A stretch of 64,000 nt of DNA, from the NCBI GenBank assembly GCA_028641055.1, contig CM054060.1, forward strand, positions 236,558,833-236,622,832, given 5' to 3'. Numbering within the stretch: the stretch's first letter is position 1; every line of letters begins with the position of its first letter. This DNA is from Alopecurus myosuroides. Its lineage: Eukaryota > Streptophyta > Magnoliopsida > Poales > Poaceae. The notes under the pieces were generated by a model. It did no database searches. It was given only the letters and a program-made list of their open reading frames with translations, and was not told where the DNA came from. Made by a program: the position numbers and the translations under genes. Positions 13,164-24,603 of this stretch are shown piece after piece.

Positions 13164-13670
13164 ATGCACTATGGTGCAACCTTTATATCTGTCAATTGCC
13201 TAGCTGTAATTTGTTTACCCAACATGTTATCTATTTGTTCTGGAGAGACACCACTAGTGAAATGTGGACCCCGATCCATTTCCTTTATACTGATAATACA
13301 ACCACGCCACTCAATGTTTTCATAATGTTCCTACTATTTTCCTACTGCCATCATTGTTCTTTTTTCATCTACTGCAAACAACTACCGTTTTCCACACCAT
13401 ACGTTTAACCTCTTTGTTTTCAGCAAAAGTGGTGAGATTGACAACGTCACTGCTTCGTCGGGCAAAGTGATTTGATTTTGTTGTGTAGGTTCCACGTTAC
13501 TTCTGAACCGGTAGTCCGCCCTGCCACATCAGCTGCATCAACCTTCAAAAGTGATTTTTTTTCTCCAACTGGTCGATTCAACCTTGGTTTCTTTCTGAGG
13601 AAAATTTACTATTGTGCTCTTTATACCTTCCTCTTGGGGTCTCCCAACGATTACAATCCCTGCACCATCA
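13164..13670 (+). repeat. Duplicated copy of the B 5' LTR right part
   Basis: Matches 6929-7435 at offset 6235. It ends CACCATCA and is followed by a degenerate tRNA-Asp-type PBS at 13681-13698 (TGGCGTCGTTGACGAGGA). Confidence 0.82.
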
Positions 13671-13795
13671 AGCACTTTTCTGGCGTCGTTGACGAGGAGA
13701 AAGAGGATTTCTGCAAGGGGAGTCTCTCACTTCCAATCATTTTTTTTACTTTGTTATTGTTTTGCTTGTTACTTGATTTATCATGCTTGCTAGCA

Positions 13796-13936
13796 ATGTT
13801 TGATGTCATTGAAACTAGATCTTATTGTCAAGGTTGGTTCACGGATGAACAAAAAAAAATTATAAGGAACACCGCTTGTCACAAAAAGGGATACACTTAT
13901 GGGAGCAAATTAATAAATTGCATAACTACGCTATAA
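13796..13936 (+). CDS. Short upstream frame before B ORF (hypothetical)
   Basis: An ATG at 13796 starts MFDVIETRSYCQGWFTDEQKK and the frame ends after about 46 codons. A run of nine A residues lies at 13851-13859. Reading one base back at that run would lead directly into the frame of the 449-residue ORF, giving a sensible continuation through the LSQKGIHLWEQ region. Either this was the start of the same gene, now one base short, or the two are joined by ribosomal frameshifting. The A run has the same length in the broken copy, but both copies derive from one element. The function is unknown. Confidence 0.35.
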   Translation: MFDVIETRSYCQGWFTDEQKKIIRNTACHKKGYTYGSKLINCITTL

Positions 13937-15225
13937 ACGTGTGCTCTACTTATAATGTTACTTATTGCTTTGATAAATCTTGTTGCTGTAGGAGGTATAA
14001 ACACCTCCCTTTTCAATGTGAGTATAATAATAATGTTACCATATCTTCTTATGTCAAGGGAAATTATGACTTTTATGATGTGGAACAAATTGAAGAATTT
14101 ATTTCTTGGAAGGGTGCATTCGAAATTGCTTATTTGCTTGAAAGTATTGGTGATGCACCTTATAAATACGAGATTTATGCTATATTTGAATATTGCTTTG
14201 ATAATTACAAGCATTGTAATTGCTACATAATTAAATATCTTAATATATTCTATCCCCCAAAGGGAGAGACTAATGCCTTGCAGGAACCTATGGAAGAAAA
14301 AACTACTGAATCGGGAAGCTCATTGGATGAGAAATGGGAGGAGAGTGATGATCAAGAGGAGGAAGAATGGAGATACCCATGTCTACCTCCCAATGAGTGT
14401 AACTATTTAACTCATACCTTATTTTATTTCCCTCCATTCTTACCAAAGGAGGATGAGTGTTATATTGATAATGGTGATGATCCTATTGATTCTTTTGAAA
14501 TATCCCTTTTTGATGAAATTGGTACTTGCTATGCTTGTGACCTTGATACTACTATGAATGAAACTTTTGAGAATGGTATTTCTACTGTCATTTATGATAA
14601 TCCATTATACTTTGATAAATCCTATGATAATCCTATATTTATTCAAACTATTGATATGGATGATAATGAGGAAATTTGTTTAGCAAATTTATACGATAAT
14701 GCTATAGATGATGGTCTTATGTTACTTTATGTTATAAATTGTAATGCTACTGAAAATATGATTTCTATAATGTGTCCCATACCTTTTATGAGTGATCAAT
14801 TTTCTTCTTTTAATATTTCTAAAAGTGGGGAAAAAGAGAAGTTGGTTTTAAATTTTGATCCCGCTGTTTTGGAGCTTGATATGAATTGTGTGCTTTCACA
14901 CCATGACAAATATGCCTTATGTGATAATTATGTTGTTAAGTTTGTTCATGGTACTACTAAAAATTATTATGAGAGAGGAAAATATGGTTGTAGGAATTTT
15001 CATGTTACTCAAACACCTCTCTTTTTGTTGGAAGTTTTGAAATTGCTCTTGTTCTACCTTCCCATGATTTCTAATTTGAGTTTCTTTAATTTATTTATTT
15101 ACAAGATTCCTATGCATAGGAAGTGGGTTAAACTTAAATTTGTTTTATACTTACTTCTTGATTCTCTCTTTTTCTTAATTCATATTTCTTATGTGAGCAT
15201 CTTCTTTCTTTTTGTGCCTAGGTAA
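13876..15225 (+). CDS. B-element ORF, 449 aa, unknown function
   Basis: The longest intact frame of the gypsy-type elements here. I do not recognise a known enzyme domain: no zinc knuckle, aspartic protease, reverse transcriptase or integrase motif is present. The N-terminal third contains DVEQIEEFISWKGAFEIAYL and YEIYAIFEYCFDNYKHC. A strongly acidic stretch follows near residues 135-160 (EESDDQEEEEWRYPCLPP). A Cys/Asp/Asn-rich middle with YDNPLYFDKSYDNPIF comes next, and the last about 70 residues are hydrophobic and may span membrane. Similar frames recur in non-coding-looking Triticeae retroelements as I recall them. The frame opens without a good ATG (TTG at 13876), so the true start is unsure and could lie in the upstream short frame. 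A frameshifted copy is at 7620-8939. Confidence 0.55.
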   Translation: MSQKGIHLWEQINKLHNYAINVCSTYNVTYCFDKSCCCRRYKHLPFQCEYNNNVTISSYVKGNYDFYDVEQIEEFISWKGAFEIAYLLESIGDAPYKYEIYAIFEYCFDNYKHCNCYIIKYLNIFYPPKGETNALQEPMEEKTTESGSSLDEKWEESDDQEEEEWRYPCLPPNECNYLTHTLFYFPPFLPKEDECYIDNGDDPIDSFEISLFDEIGTCYACDLDTTMNETFENGISTVIYDNPLYFDKSYDNPIFIQTIDMDDNEEICLANLYDNAIDDGLMLLYVINCNATENMISIMCPIPFMSDQFSSFNISKSGEKEKLVLNFDPAVLELDMNCVLSHHDKYALCDNYVVKFVHGTTKNYYERGKYGCRNFHVTQTPLFLLEVLKLLLFYLPMISNLSFFNLFIYKIPMHRKWVKLKFVLYLLLDSLFFLIHISYVSIFFLFVPR

Positions 15226-17807
15226 AAGGCGTTAGAGAAAAGCACTTCTTGGGAGATAATCCATGGTTTTATTTTTGCTTTGTTTTCTTCTGTTTTCTTT
15301 GAGTCAATGTGTTGTTTACTTATGTAGCAACTCCTTTGTATCTTAATTTTCTCGCATTTGTTGTGTCAAGTAAAGTCTCTAGTGAAAGTTGAGGTTGGTT
15401 TTGGATTTCTGCGCATGAAACGGATTTCTGCAGTCCACCGTATAAAATCGCATAAATCACAGAAATATCAAAATGACTTGACAATGTTTATTCTTATTCA
15501 TAAGCTAATTCCTAAACTTTTATAGCTTTACTTTTTTTGATCTGAGCAATGTAAGTGCCCCGAAAAAATTCGTCTTTACAGACTGTTCTGGTTTTAACAG
15601 ATTCTGCCTTTTTTACTTGCATTCTCTCTTTTACTATGTCGAGCGGATTTATTTGCTCCACAAAACATCAGTGGATGGATCTAATGTTTAAACAATATTA
15701 ATAACGCTTTTTTCCATGCATAACATGTGAATTTTTGATTGTGCACTAACCCTCTAATGCGAATTACGTTGAGTGTGGTGTGAAGGAAGTTTTCAAGGGT
15801 CAAGAGTAGAGGGTGATATAATGTGATCAAGAAGAGTGAAAAGCCAAAGATTGGGGATGCCCCCATGGTTCAACCCAGAAAATTCTAAGAAGACTTAAGC
15901 GTATAAGCTTGGGTATGCCCAAGACATCCCCTTCTTTATCAACAATTTATCAGGTCACTTCTAGTGAAACTATATTTTTATTCGGTCACATCATATGTAT
16001 TTTACTTGGAGCGTCTGTTCGTTTTTGTTTTGTTTTGTTTTCTTCAATAAATATAGTTGGAACCCAACATATTTTGTGTGGGAGAGAGACACGCTTCGCT
16101 TTTTCATATGAATACTCGTTTTCTTCCATGCTCGTATTCTTAGTTTTTCTTCTAGCTGTTGCAAATCCTTTTAGCTCATGTTGTCATGCATCTCTTATTC
16201 AGAGTTGTTAGTTCTAGTAGAGTAGTATTAGTACTCTCCTATTTCATTGCTATATCTCTTGGAGATTTTTTGTTTAGTATAAAATGATTGGTGTTGGAAA
16301 GCAGTAGTACAATTTTCGTGCTTATAACGGTGCAAAAAGAAGCTTGTGTAGACTGAGGCTAGACTTTTTCATGTCATGGTAGATGTTATTTTAATTCTAT
16401 GCTTAGTGTTTGTTATTGTAGCATGACTTGTCTCAAATAGATGAGAGTGCTTCATGTTCCATTGAAAGAATCATGAGTTGTTTTTATCATATTGAAGCAT
16501 GAATTTGTGGTGTTCTCCTTCGAATGCTTTATTTGGTTGACTTGGCGCATGCTTACACCATGTTTATGACTACAAACCAGTCACTTATAGCCTCTATGAT
16601 CATTTAGTTTTTGACTTGTAATACCCTTTATGCTTTGATTAATAATGTTTTTTTTTGCTATGCATGATTATGGCCATTATTGCTCTCTTGATTTGTCGCT
16701 CCCAGTCTTTTGCTAGCCTCCACCTGTACTGAGTATGAGCTATACTCATGCATCTAACTCACAAAAACCAAAGTTTGCCGAATGTGTCCACCATACCTAC
16801 CTGCATGTGGTATTTAACCGCCACTCCAAGTAAATTGCTCATGTGTTACCTTTAAAACTTTCAAAATTATTCCTGTTTCGTGCCCCTGTTTGAGCTCATG
16901 AGGACATGAATAGAGAATCTTTATCTCACTTGTTGATTGGATTTTACACGCATGGAATAGTGGCACAACCGCTTATACAAATGATAGAAGAGTTGGCAGC
17001 GGGGTGCCCAGCCCCAAAATTGGTTACTATAAATTCTCTTCACTATTTTTGCCCATGATTTATCAGTCAAAGCATAATTGTGTAAACAAAAGAGAAAGAA
17101 GGATGACCTTATGACCCCAGTTGCATCCTTCAATGGGAGCCGCTCTTGTGAAGTCTAGTTGGCTTGTGACGTACAGTATTTTCTGTTTACCATTCATTGA
17201 CATAAGCATACACCTCTCTACAAAATGTTTTCAATACCTCTGTTTAATAAAATAAAAAGCTCTAGCACACGAGTTAATCCCTGCTCCCCTCTGCGAAGGG
17301 CCTTTCTTTTACTTTTATGTTGAGTCTCCATCTTCTAACTTTATGCATAGTTGAGAGAGCGTAGTTGCCATTTTGGGTTTAACGTGTATCAGTCCCAAAG
17401 ATTATTATTGATTGATTCATGATGTGTTATTACTAGCTCTCAAATTATTCTAGTCATCCACTTGAACTTGCAAGGTGTCCTAGCATTTATGTTTGGCCCC
17501 ACTCTTAAGGACAAGCGAAATATCACTTTGATATGTTTTCTTTATGCTCAAAACAAACGTATAACTTTCAAGTGCACTATTATTCATGATCTTTTATTTG
17601 TGTTACTTTTCGTGATGCAAAGTGATTGTTAAGTTTCGTTGTTAAAATTATAAATACCATGCCTATGTTTAAAGTACTATGATCTCAACGTACATATGCT
17701 TTTACTTTATGATGATCAAGTTTATGTTGGTAGCATGTCACCTCAGAAATTATTTGTTTTTATCGTTTACCTACTTGAGGATGAGTAGGAACTAATCTTG
17801 GAGATGT
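15226..17807 (+). other. Non-coding 3' internal region of element B
   Basis: No gene seen. It begins with the gcctaggtaaaaggcg block shared with A. The block conserved among A-D lies at about 16920-17010. From about 17340 it diverges clearly from the A-type sequence at 4870-5332, which identifies it as B's own 3' end. It ends at the purine-rich ctaatcttggagatg before the LTR. Confidence 0.7.
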
Positions 17808-18038
17808 TGATATGTCATAAACGTATCCATAATTTCTGATGTTCCATGTTGTTTTCATACTATATGCTACATGTTTCCTTTACACTTTAAGCATTTTTAT
17901 CGATTTTCTGGGACTAACCTAATGACAAGATGCCACAGAGCCAGTTCATGTTTTCTACTGTTTTTGGTTTCAGAAAAGTTGTTCTGGAAATATTCTCGGA
18001 ATTGGAAGAAACAAAACCCATAAATCTTATAAAGTCAT
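17808..18038 (+). repeat. B 3' LTR, first part
   Basis: It starts TGATATGTC and runs like the other LTRs for about 230 bases. It is then interrupted at GTCAT (18034-18038) by another LTR start (CGATACATC). The continuation of this LTR is at 50859 after GTCGT, so the interruption is an insertion. Confidence 0.72.
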
Positions 18039-19476
18039 CGATACATCATAAATGTATCCTTAATTTCTGATGTTTCATGTTGTTTTGATGCCATATGCTA
18101 CATGTTTCCTTACACTTTATGTCATTTTTATCAATTTCCCGGAACTAACCTATTGACAAGATGCCACAGAGCTAGTTCATGTTTTCTGTTGTTTTTAGTT
18201 TGAGAAAAGATGTTCTGGAAATATTCTCGTAATTGGAAAATTCGAAGCCCGGAAGTCTTAGAATTCCCGAAGTTTCCACGGAGTCCCGAAGAGGCCCGGA
18301 GGGGGGGCACAGGGGGGCGCTCCCTGTCCGCGTCTGGGGGTGGTGTGGGCCCCTCGGGCGTCCACCGCCATCGCCCTTTGGCCCATATATTCCCCCCCGA
18401 TGCATGAACCCTAAAGATATACGAATTTTCCACGAAAAACACCTGAGGCCGCCGTCATCGTCAACCCGAGATCGGGAGGGTTTTGGAGTTCTCCCCGGCA
18501 CCCTGCCAGGAGGGAAAATCATCACCGAAGGGGTCTACACCACCTTGCCCGCCTCCGGAGTGATGCTGGAGTAGTTCATCCTTGGACTACGGGTCCATAG
18601 CAGTAGCTAGATGGTTGTCCTCTCCTCTTTATGCCTCATGTTTAGATCTCGTGAGCTTCCCTACATGATCGAGATCATCTTATTGTAATGCTACATGTTG
18701 TGTTTGCTGGGATTTGATGATTATTGAATGCTATGTCTCTTGATTATCAATCTATCATGTTGTCTTCATGTGTATGCTATTTATGATCTTGCATGCTCTC
18801 TGTTGTTAGTAGATGCTCTGGCCAAGTAGATGCTATTGACTCCAAGAGGGAGTATTTATGCTCGATACTGGGTTCATGCCTCCTTTGCATCTGTGCTCGA
18901 GTGACAGAAACGTGACGGATGGAGGATGTGTTGTTGCCATTAGTGAGAAAACTACAATGTTTACTTTGTTTACATTACACACTTTGCTTACTGTGATAAT
19001 ATGTTGCTTGCAACTTAATACCCAACGTTTGTTAGGATGATATTCGGAGGGTGGATTATTAGTCATAGATGTAGTTGGATGAAGATCTATGTATTTTGTT
19101 GTAATGCCCGCATGAATCTCATAGTAATCTTTATGTCAAACATGTTTCTTTATCTATCAATTGCCCAGCTGTAATTTGTTCACCACACATGTTAGCTATC
19201 TTTTATGGAGAGACACCACTAGTGAACTGTGTACCCCGGTCCATTTTCTCGTACTGATAATACACACACTACTTCCACTGTTTTCACACTGCTACCATTA
19301 TTTTCGTATTGTTCTCATACTGTTTACCACACCATAAGTTTAACCTCTTTGTGTTCAGCAAAACTGGTGACATTGACAACCTCATTGCTTTGTTGGGGCA
19401 AAGTGAATTGATTGTGTTCTGTAGGTTCCACGTTGCTGCTAAACCGGTAGTGCCCCTGCCATCTCAGCTGCATCAA
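18039..19476 (+). mobile_element. Solo LTR E, left part
   Basis: An LTR starts with CGATACATC (the first T is mutated) and follows the A/B-type LTR throughout, including the conserved gtgacagaaacgtgacgg. It is split at ATCAA (19472-19476) by element D and resumes at 50724. Together the parts make about 1.57 kb, one LTR with no internal region, so E is a solo LTR. It is flanked by an imperfect target duplication, GTCAT (18034-18038) and GTCGT (50859-50863). Confidence 0.72.
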
Positions 19477-20544
19477 TGATGACCCACAAGTATAGGGGAT
19501 TGCAACAATCTTCGAGGGAAGTAAAACCCAAATTTATTGATTCGACACAAGGGGAGCCAAAGAATATTTGTGAGCCTTAACAAGTGAGTTGTCAATTCAC
19601 CTGCACCTGAAAGTACTTTTGTTCGCAGTGGTTTATCAGTAGTAACAGTTTTATAGCAGCAGCAGAAGTGAAATAATAGCAGTAGTGAGATGAAAACAAC
19701 AGCAGTAGTGTTTGAAGTAAACAACATGATTAAATATTGTAGGCATAGGGATGGATGAACGTGCGTTGCATGCATAACATAGTTCATATAATAATCAAGA
19801 CGTGGGCATTGCAGATAAATAAGATAAAGCATCCAATTACTAAGTAACCATAGACAGGTTTTCCTTAAATATCCATACATGCTCGCAATGAGAACTTGCA
19901 AAACATCTTCTATCCTACCAGCCCGTTTTCAGCGGGGCCTCAAGGGAACTACTGGTAATTAAGGTGTTCCTTTTAATAGAACGCCGGAGCAAACCATTAA
20001 CACTCTGTGAACACATGTGATCCTCACATCACAGCCATCCCCTCCGGTTTGTCCCAATTTCTGTCACTTCGGGGCCTCGGGTTCCGGACAACGATATGTG
20101 TAAACAACTTGCAGTTATGATCAAGAGACAAAAATTATCATCATGATTCAATAACATGTTCAGATGTGAGATCATGGCACTCGGGCCCAAAGTGGCAAGC
20201 ATTCAGCATAACAAATTGCAACAATGTCAATAGCACTAATAGAAGATACTAGGCACTATGCCCTAACAATCACGGGATTATTACATGAACGATCTCATCC
20301 AATCCCTACCACCCCCTTCAGCCTATAGCGGGTAATTACTCACACATGGATGGGGGAAACATGGATGGTCGATGCAGAGGCGTTGGTGATGACGATGGCG
20401 ATGATCTCCTCCACTTCCCCGTCCCGGCAGGGTGCCAGAACAGGAACTTCTGATCCTCGAACCGAGGTTCGGGGTGGCGGTGGAGCTACGGACTTCTTTC
20501 TGGAAAACTATCGAATCCCCTCGGGTTTTAGGGTTGGAGGCTAC
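19477..20544 (-). repeat. D 3' LTR, part left of element C
   Basis: It starts TGATGACCCACAAGTATAG on the plus strand, matching 49365 onward in D's other LTR, and stops after GGAGGCTAC. The same LTR continues after GCTAC at 31484. Confidence 0.85.
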
Positions 20545-22117
20545 TGATGTTGTGTGTTCGGATACCCCAAGAGGAGGGTGTGATGAGCACAGCGGTAGGA
20601 AATTCTTCTTAGTTAAGAACCAAGGTTATCAATCCAGTAAGAGGAAGAGGATCTCAGGAAGGTTGATGCCACTGACGGTGGTGATGGCGCTTCACCGGTG
20701 TCAGTAACAACGTGGAACCTGCACACAACACCACCAAAATACTTTGTCCCAACGGTACAGTGAGGTTGTCAATCTCACCGGTCTTGCTGAAAACAAAGAT
20801 TAGACGTATAGTGTGGAAAATGATTGCTTTCAGTAAGTAAAGAAAGCAGGAAATAGTTGTGGTTTGTTTAACAGTGTGGAAAAATGGATAGGGGTTCATA
20901 GGTTCACTAGTGGTGTCTCTCCATAAAAGATAGCATGCTGGGTGAACAAATTACAGCTAGGCAATTGACAAATAGAGGTTGCACCGTAGTGCACGTATAT
21001 GACATGAAGACTACTATGATATTTAGTGCGGGCATTACAGCAATATACATAGACCGACATCCATCTGCATCTATGACTAATAATCCACCCTCAGGTTATC
21101 ATCCGAACCCCCTTAGGTATTAAGTTGCAAGCAACAGATAACTGCATTAAACAAAGTGTGTAATGTAAGATATGATTATGCACGCGGGCACTCTCACCGC
21201 TGTTTTCTCCCTAATGGCAACAACACATCCCCCCTTCACGTTTCTGTCACTCGAGCAAAGTGGTGAGGAGGCATGAACCCACTATCAAGCATAAATACTC
21301 CCTCTTGGAGTCACTAGCAACTACTTGGCCAGAGCAACCACTAGCAACAGAAAGCATGCAAGATCACAAATAGCATATGCAAATAAAGACTATAATCAAC
21401 TTGGCATAAGTTAAATATTCATCGGATCCCAGCAAACACAGCATATAGAATTACATAAGATCAATCTCGACCACGATAGGCAGATCACGAGATCTAAACA
21501 TGGAGTCATATGAGGAGAAGAAATCCATCTAGCTACAACTACGAATCCGTAGTCCAAGGATGAACTACTCACGCATCACTCCGGAGGCAGGCATGGTGAT
21601 GTAGAAGCCTCCGGTGATGATCTCCTCTCCGGCAGGGTGTCGGAAACAGCTTCAGAAGCCCCCTGATCTAGGGTTGACGGTGACGGCGACTACGGAACTT
21701 TTCAGGGATTTTTTATCAGGTCTTTAGGGTTTTCCATCCGGGGGGATTAAATAGGCGAAAGGGCAAAGGCGGTGGAGCTCCAGGGGGCCCACACCCATAG
21801 GTGGCACGGCCAGGGGGCCCGCGCTACCCTATGGTGTGCCCCCCCAACGTTCGTCTTCGACTCCTCTTCGGTGTTCTGGATGCTTCTGGGGAAAATAGGC
21901 ATTTCGAGCTTTGTGGGGTCCAATTCCGAGAATGTTTCCAGAAGAACTTCTCTGAAACCAAAAAGAGCAGAAAACAGGGAACAGGCACTTGGCATCTTGT
22001 TAATAGGTTAGTCCCGGAAAACATATAAAAATGCTATAAATAAGGGAGAAAACAAGTAGCATTGACATAATATGATCATGGAGCAGCAGAAATTATAGAT
22101 ACGTTGGAGACGTATCA
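20545..22117 (-). repeat. 3' LTR of element C
   Basis: Runs from TGATGTTGTG to GACGTATCA on the plus strand. It matches 29932-31483 except that the latter lacks about 23 bases near 30440 (the cgacatccatctgcatc stretch seen here at about 21055). Confidence 0.85.
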
Positions 22118-23134
22118 AGCATCCCCAAGCTTAGTTCCTACTCGTCCTCGAGTAGGTAAATGATAAAACACAATAATTTCTGAGGTGACATGCTACTAAC
22201 ATAAACTTGATCAATCTAATGTAAAAGCATATGCACGCTGAGATCATAGAACTTCAAACACAAACATGATAAATAGAACTTTAATAATAAAGCATAGCAA
22301 TTACTTTGCATCACGAAGAGTAACTCAAATAAAGGATCATGAATAATAATGCAAAGAAAGGTAAATGTTTGTTTCAGGTATAGAGAAAGCATGAAAAAGT
22401 GATATTTCGCTAGTACTTAATAGTGGGGCAAAACATAAATGCCAGGACACCTTCAAAGTTCAAGAGGAAGACTAGAACAAACAATTTAAGAACAAATGAT
22501 ATCACATCATGAAGTAATTATTGATGCTTATGGGACAAATGCACATAGAACTCAGAATAGCAAGAATGCTCTCTCAACTGTGCATAAAGTTAGAAGATGG
22601 AGACTCAACATAAAAGTAAAAGAAAGTCCCTTCGCGGACGGAAGCAGGGATCACTCATGTGCTAGAGTTTTTATTTTATTAAACTAAAGTATTAAAAGTT
22701 TGACACTGAGTGTCTATATTTTTGGAGATGTATGCTGATGTCAACGAATGGTAAACAAAAAATACAGTACGTCACAATCCAACTGGATTCACAAGAGCGG
22801 CTCCCATGGTGAAGGACGCAACTGGTGTAGAAGGTCATCCCTCTTTCTCTTTTGTTTACATAATTATGCTTTGACTGATAAATCAGGGGCAAAAATAGTG
22901 AAGAGAATTTGTTTGTATTAATTTGGGGCTAGGCACCCCGCTGCCAGCTCCTCTATCATTTGGATAAGCGGATGAAGCCACTAGTCCAGGGTGTGAAATC
23001 CAATCAACAAGTGAGATAAAGATTCTCTATTGACGTCCTCGTGAGCAAAAACAAGAACATAAAGCAGGAGTAATTTTGAAGGTTTTAAAGGTCACGCATG
23101 AGCAATTTACTTGGAATGGCAGTTAAATACCACA
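22118..23134 (-). other. 3' internal region of element C
   Basis: No gene. It begins next to the LTR with the polypurine tract (agcatccccaagctt on the plus strand) and includes the block conserved among A-D at about 22920-23020. It stops at taccaca, where Helitron H1 is inserted. Confidence 0.75.
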
Positions 23135-24420
23135 TGCCCACTACTATTAAACAAGCAAACTTGGCAGGAAAATGAAATCTTGACCGTCCAAGTAAGCTTA
23201 TCAAACGGTCCACAAACTTTTGTTCTCCCCACCCCCTCTTCAATTCCCTCAAATCAAGCTGTCGTATAAACAGTCGCGCTAGGATCACGCTTGCCATATA
23301 TAATATCACGCTTGCCATGTATAAGAAACAAAAATGGTTTTTTTTATTGCCATCCTAAGATCATGCTTGGTATCCTCAAATCACGCTTGCCATGGTGGAG
23401 ATAAAAATGGCTTCTTGATTGACGGCTACCAAAAAGGGGAAACCAATCGCACTTTGCCAGTTCATGATTCCATACTGCCCATTCCGCAATACAAGGCGCC
23501 GACGAGCAGCAGCACCATGCACACAGGCTCCGGCGAGCAGGACGACCGGTCCTAGGCTCGCTCATGATCACACACAGGACGCCGTCGAGTAGCAGGGCCA
23601 CGCACACGACTACGGCGAGCACTGACGCGCCAACAACAAGGAGGCACAGGTGACGATCATATCCAATCCACGCCAGCGTCCTGCAACATCTGTGCCGCGG
23701 AATGGAAATTCATCAGGTTAGAAAAGTATAAATCAATGGACAATTTGAACTCCTAAAATACAAATCTAATTTTCCGATACAAATTTGGCTTTTCAGTAAA
23801 ATCTGTACGGGGAGACCTTGGATATGCTAATCATGTGCGTGCTTCATGCTCTTGGAGATGACTTCTGAGACTTACACTTTGGTTGAATAATATATCGGTA
23901 TTAATTTCATTAGGAGTACCGGTGCGGCCTGCTTTAGGTGATATTACAAATGAAAGCTTCCGTCGTTCAGATCCGACACATGGTAACTTCTGACACCATT
24001 TGTGTTGACATAAGGTACCTTTTTACAATGTTATGTTTTCATCACTGCAGACGATTATAATAGACACCCCTATGAAAATTCAGTTCCTTCTTTACCTAGG
24101 ACAGATGTGTTGCCAACTACAACGTCTAATCATGATCAAGGGATTATTACTGCTTTTATGTTTCATTCATATTGGAAATTCCTGTGCAACTGAAGTTTTC
24201 TTCCATTCCACTACTACGAAGGCCTACATTTTTTTTTACTTCTTCGAGTGTCGTTCAATCAAATAAAGAGCAATCAAATAAGCGGTCCAGAGAGCGTACA
24301 CAAGTATGGACCCTCACTGCCATGGTTAGTTATTAGTCCCACTTCCACATCTTTTAATAAGGAGATTTTTGTTATTCTTCGCTTGTGAGGCTCATAGTTT
24401 GTTATTTATTCGTGCAACAG
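23135..24420 (+). other. 5' part of Helitron H1, no clear gene
   Basis: No convincing exon. Near the 5' end there are three near-repeats of atcacgcttgccat (about 23285-23395). A stretch at about 24048-24170 could be a decayed exon, but I cannot support a product. Confidence 0.4.
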
Positions 24421-24560
24421 CCGGAAGGAGTGGAAAATTTATTCAAATATGCATTGCAGCACATAGAACTAAAGTCTGACAAGTGGAAGGACCATAACCT
24501 GACAACATGGCAAAGGCCAGAGTGTATACAGAGCAGATTGCAGAAGGATGGGTATACCTC
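24421..24560 (+). pseudogene. Captured exon fragment, Ulp1-protease-like C-terminal part
   Basis: A tract ending cgtgcaacag gives a good splice acceptor. The exon then encodes PEGVENLFKYALQHIELK, WKDHNLTTWQR and QKDGYTS, which resembles the region around DGY near the end of plant Ulp1-like (C48) proteases. The residues after DGY that would carry the catalytic cysteine are not recognisable (YLNAIVMM follows), and the frame ends at 24603. Inside H1 it lies upstream of the other Ulp1-like exons, in the wrong order for one gene, so it is a separate or rearranged capture. The identification is tentative. Confidence 0.4.
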
Positions 24561-24603
24561 CTACCTCAATGCAATTGTTATGATGTTATTCTTGTCCCCT
24601 TAA

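Larger units (their letters stand above)
11096..17337 (+). repeat. Tandem duplication, copy 2
   Basis: Second copy of the 4861-11095 segment. Left of the junction (to about 11090) the sequence follows B's internal region as at 17220-17337. Right of it, it follows A's 3' internal end as at 4861-5332. This switch is what a crossover between A and B would produce. Base differences and small indels between copies show that the event is not very recent. Confidence 0.85.
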
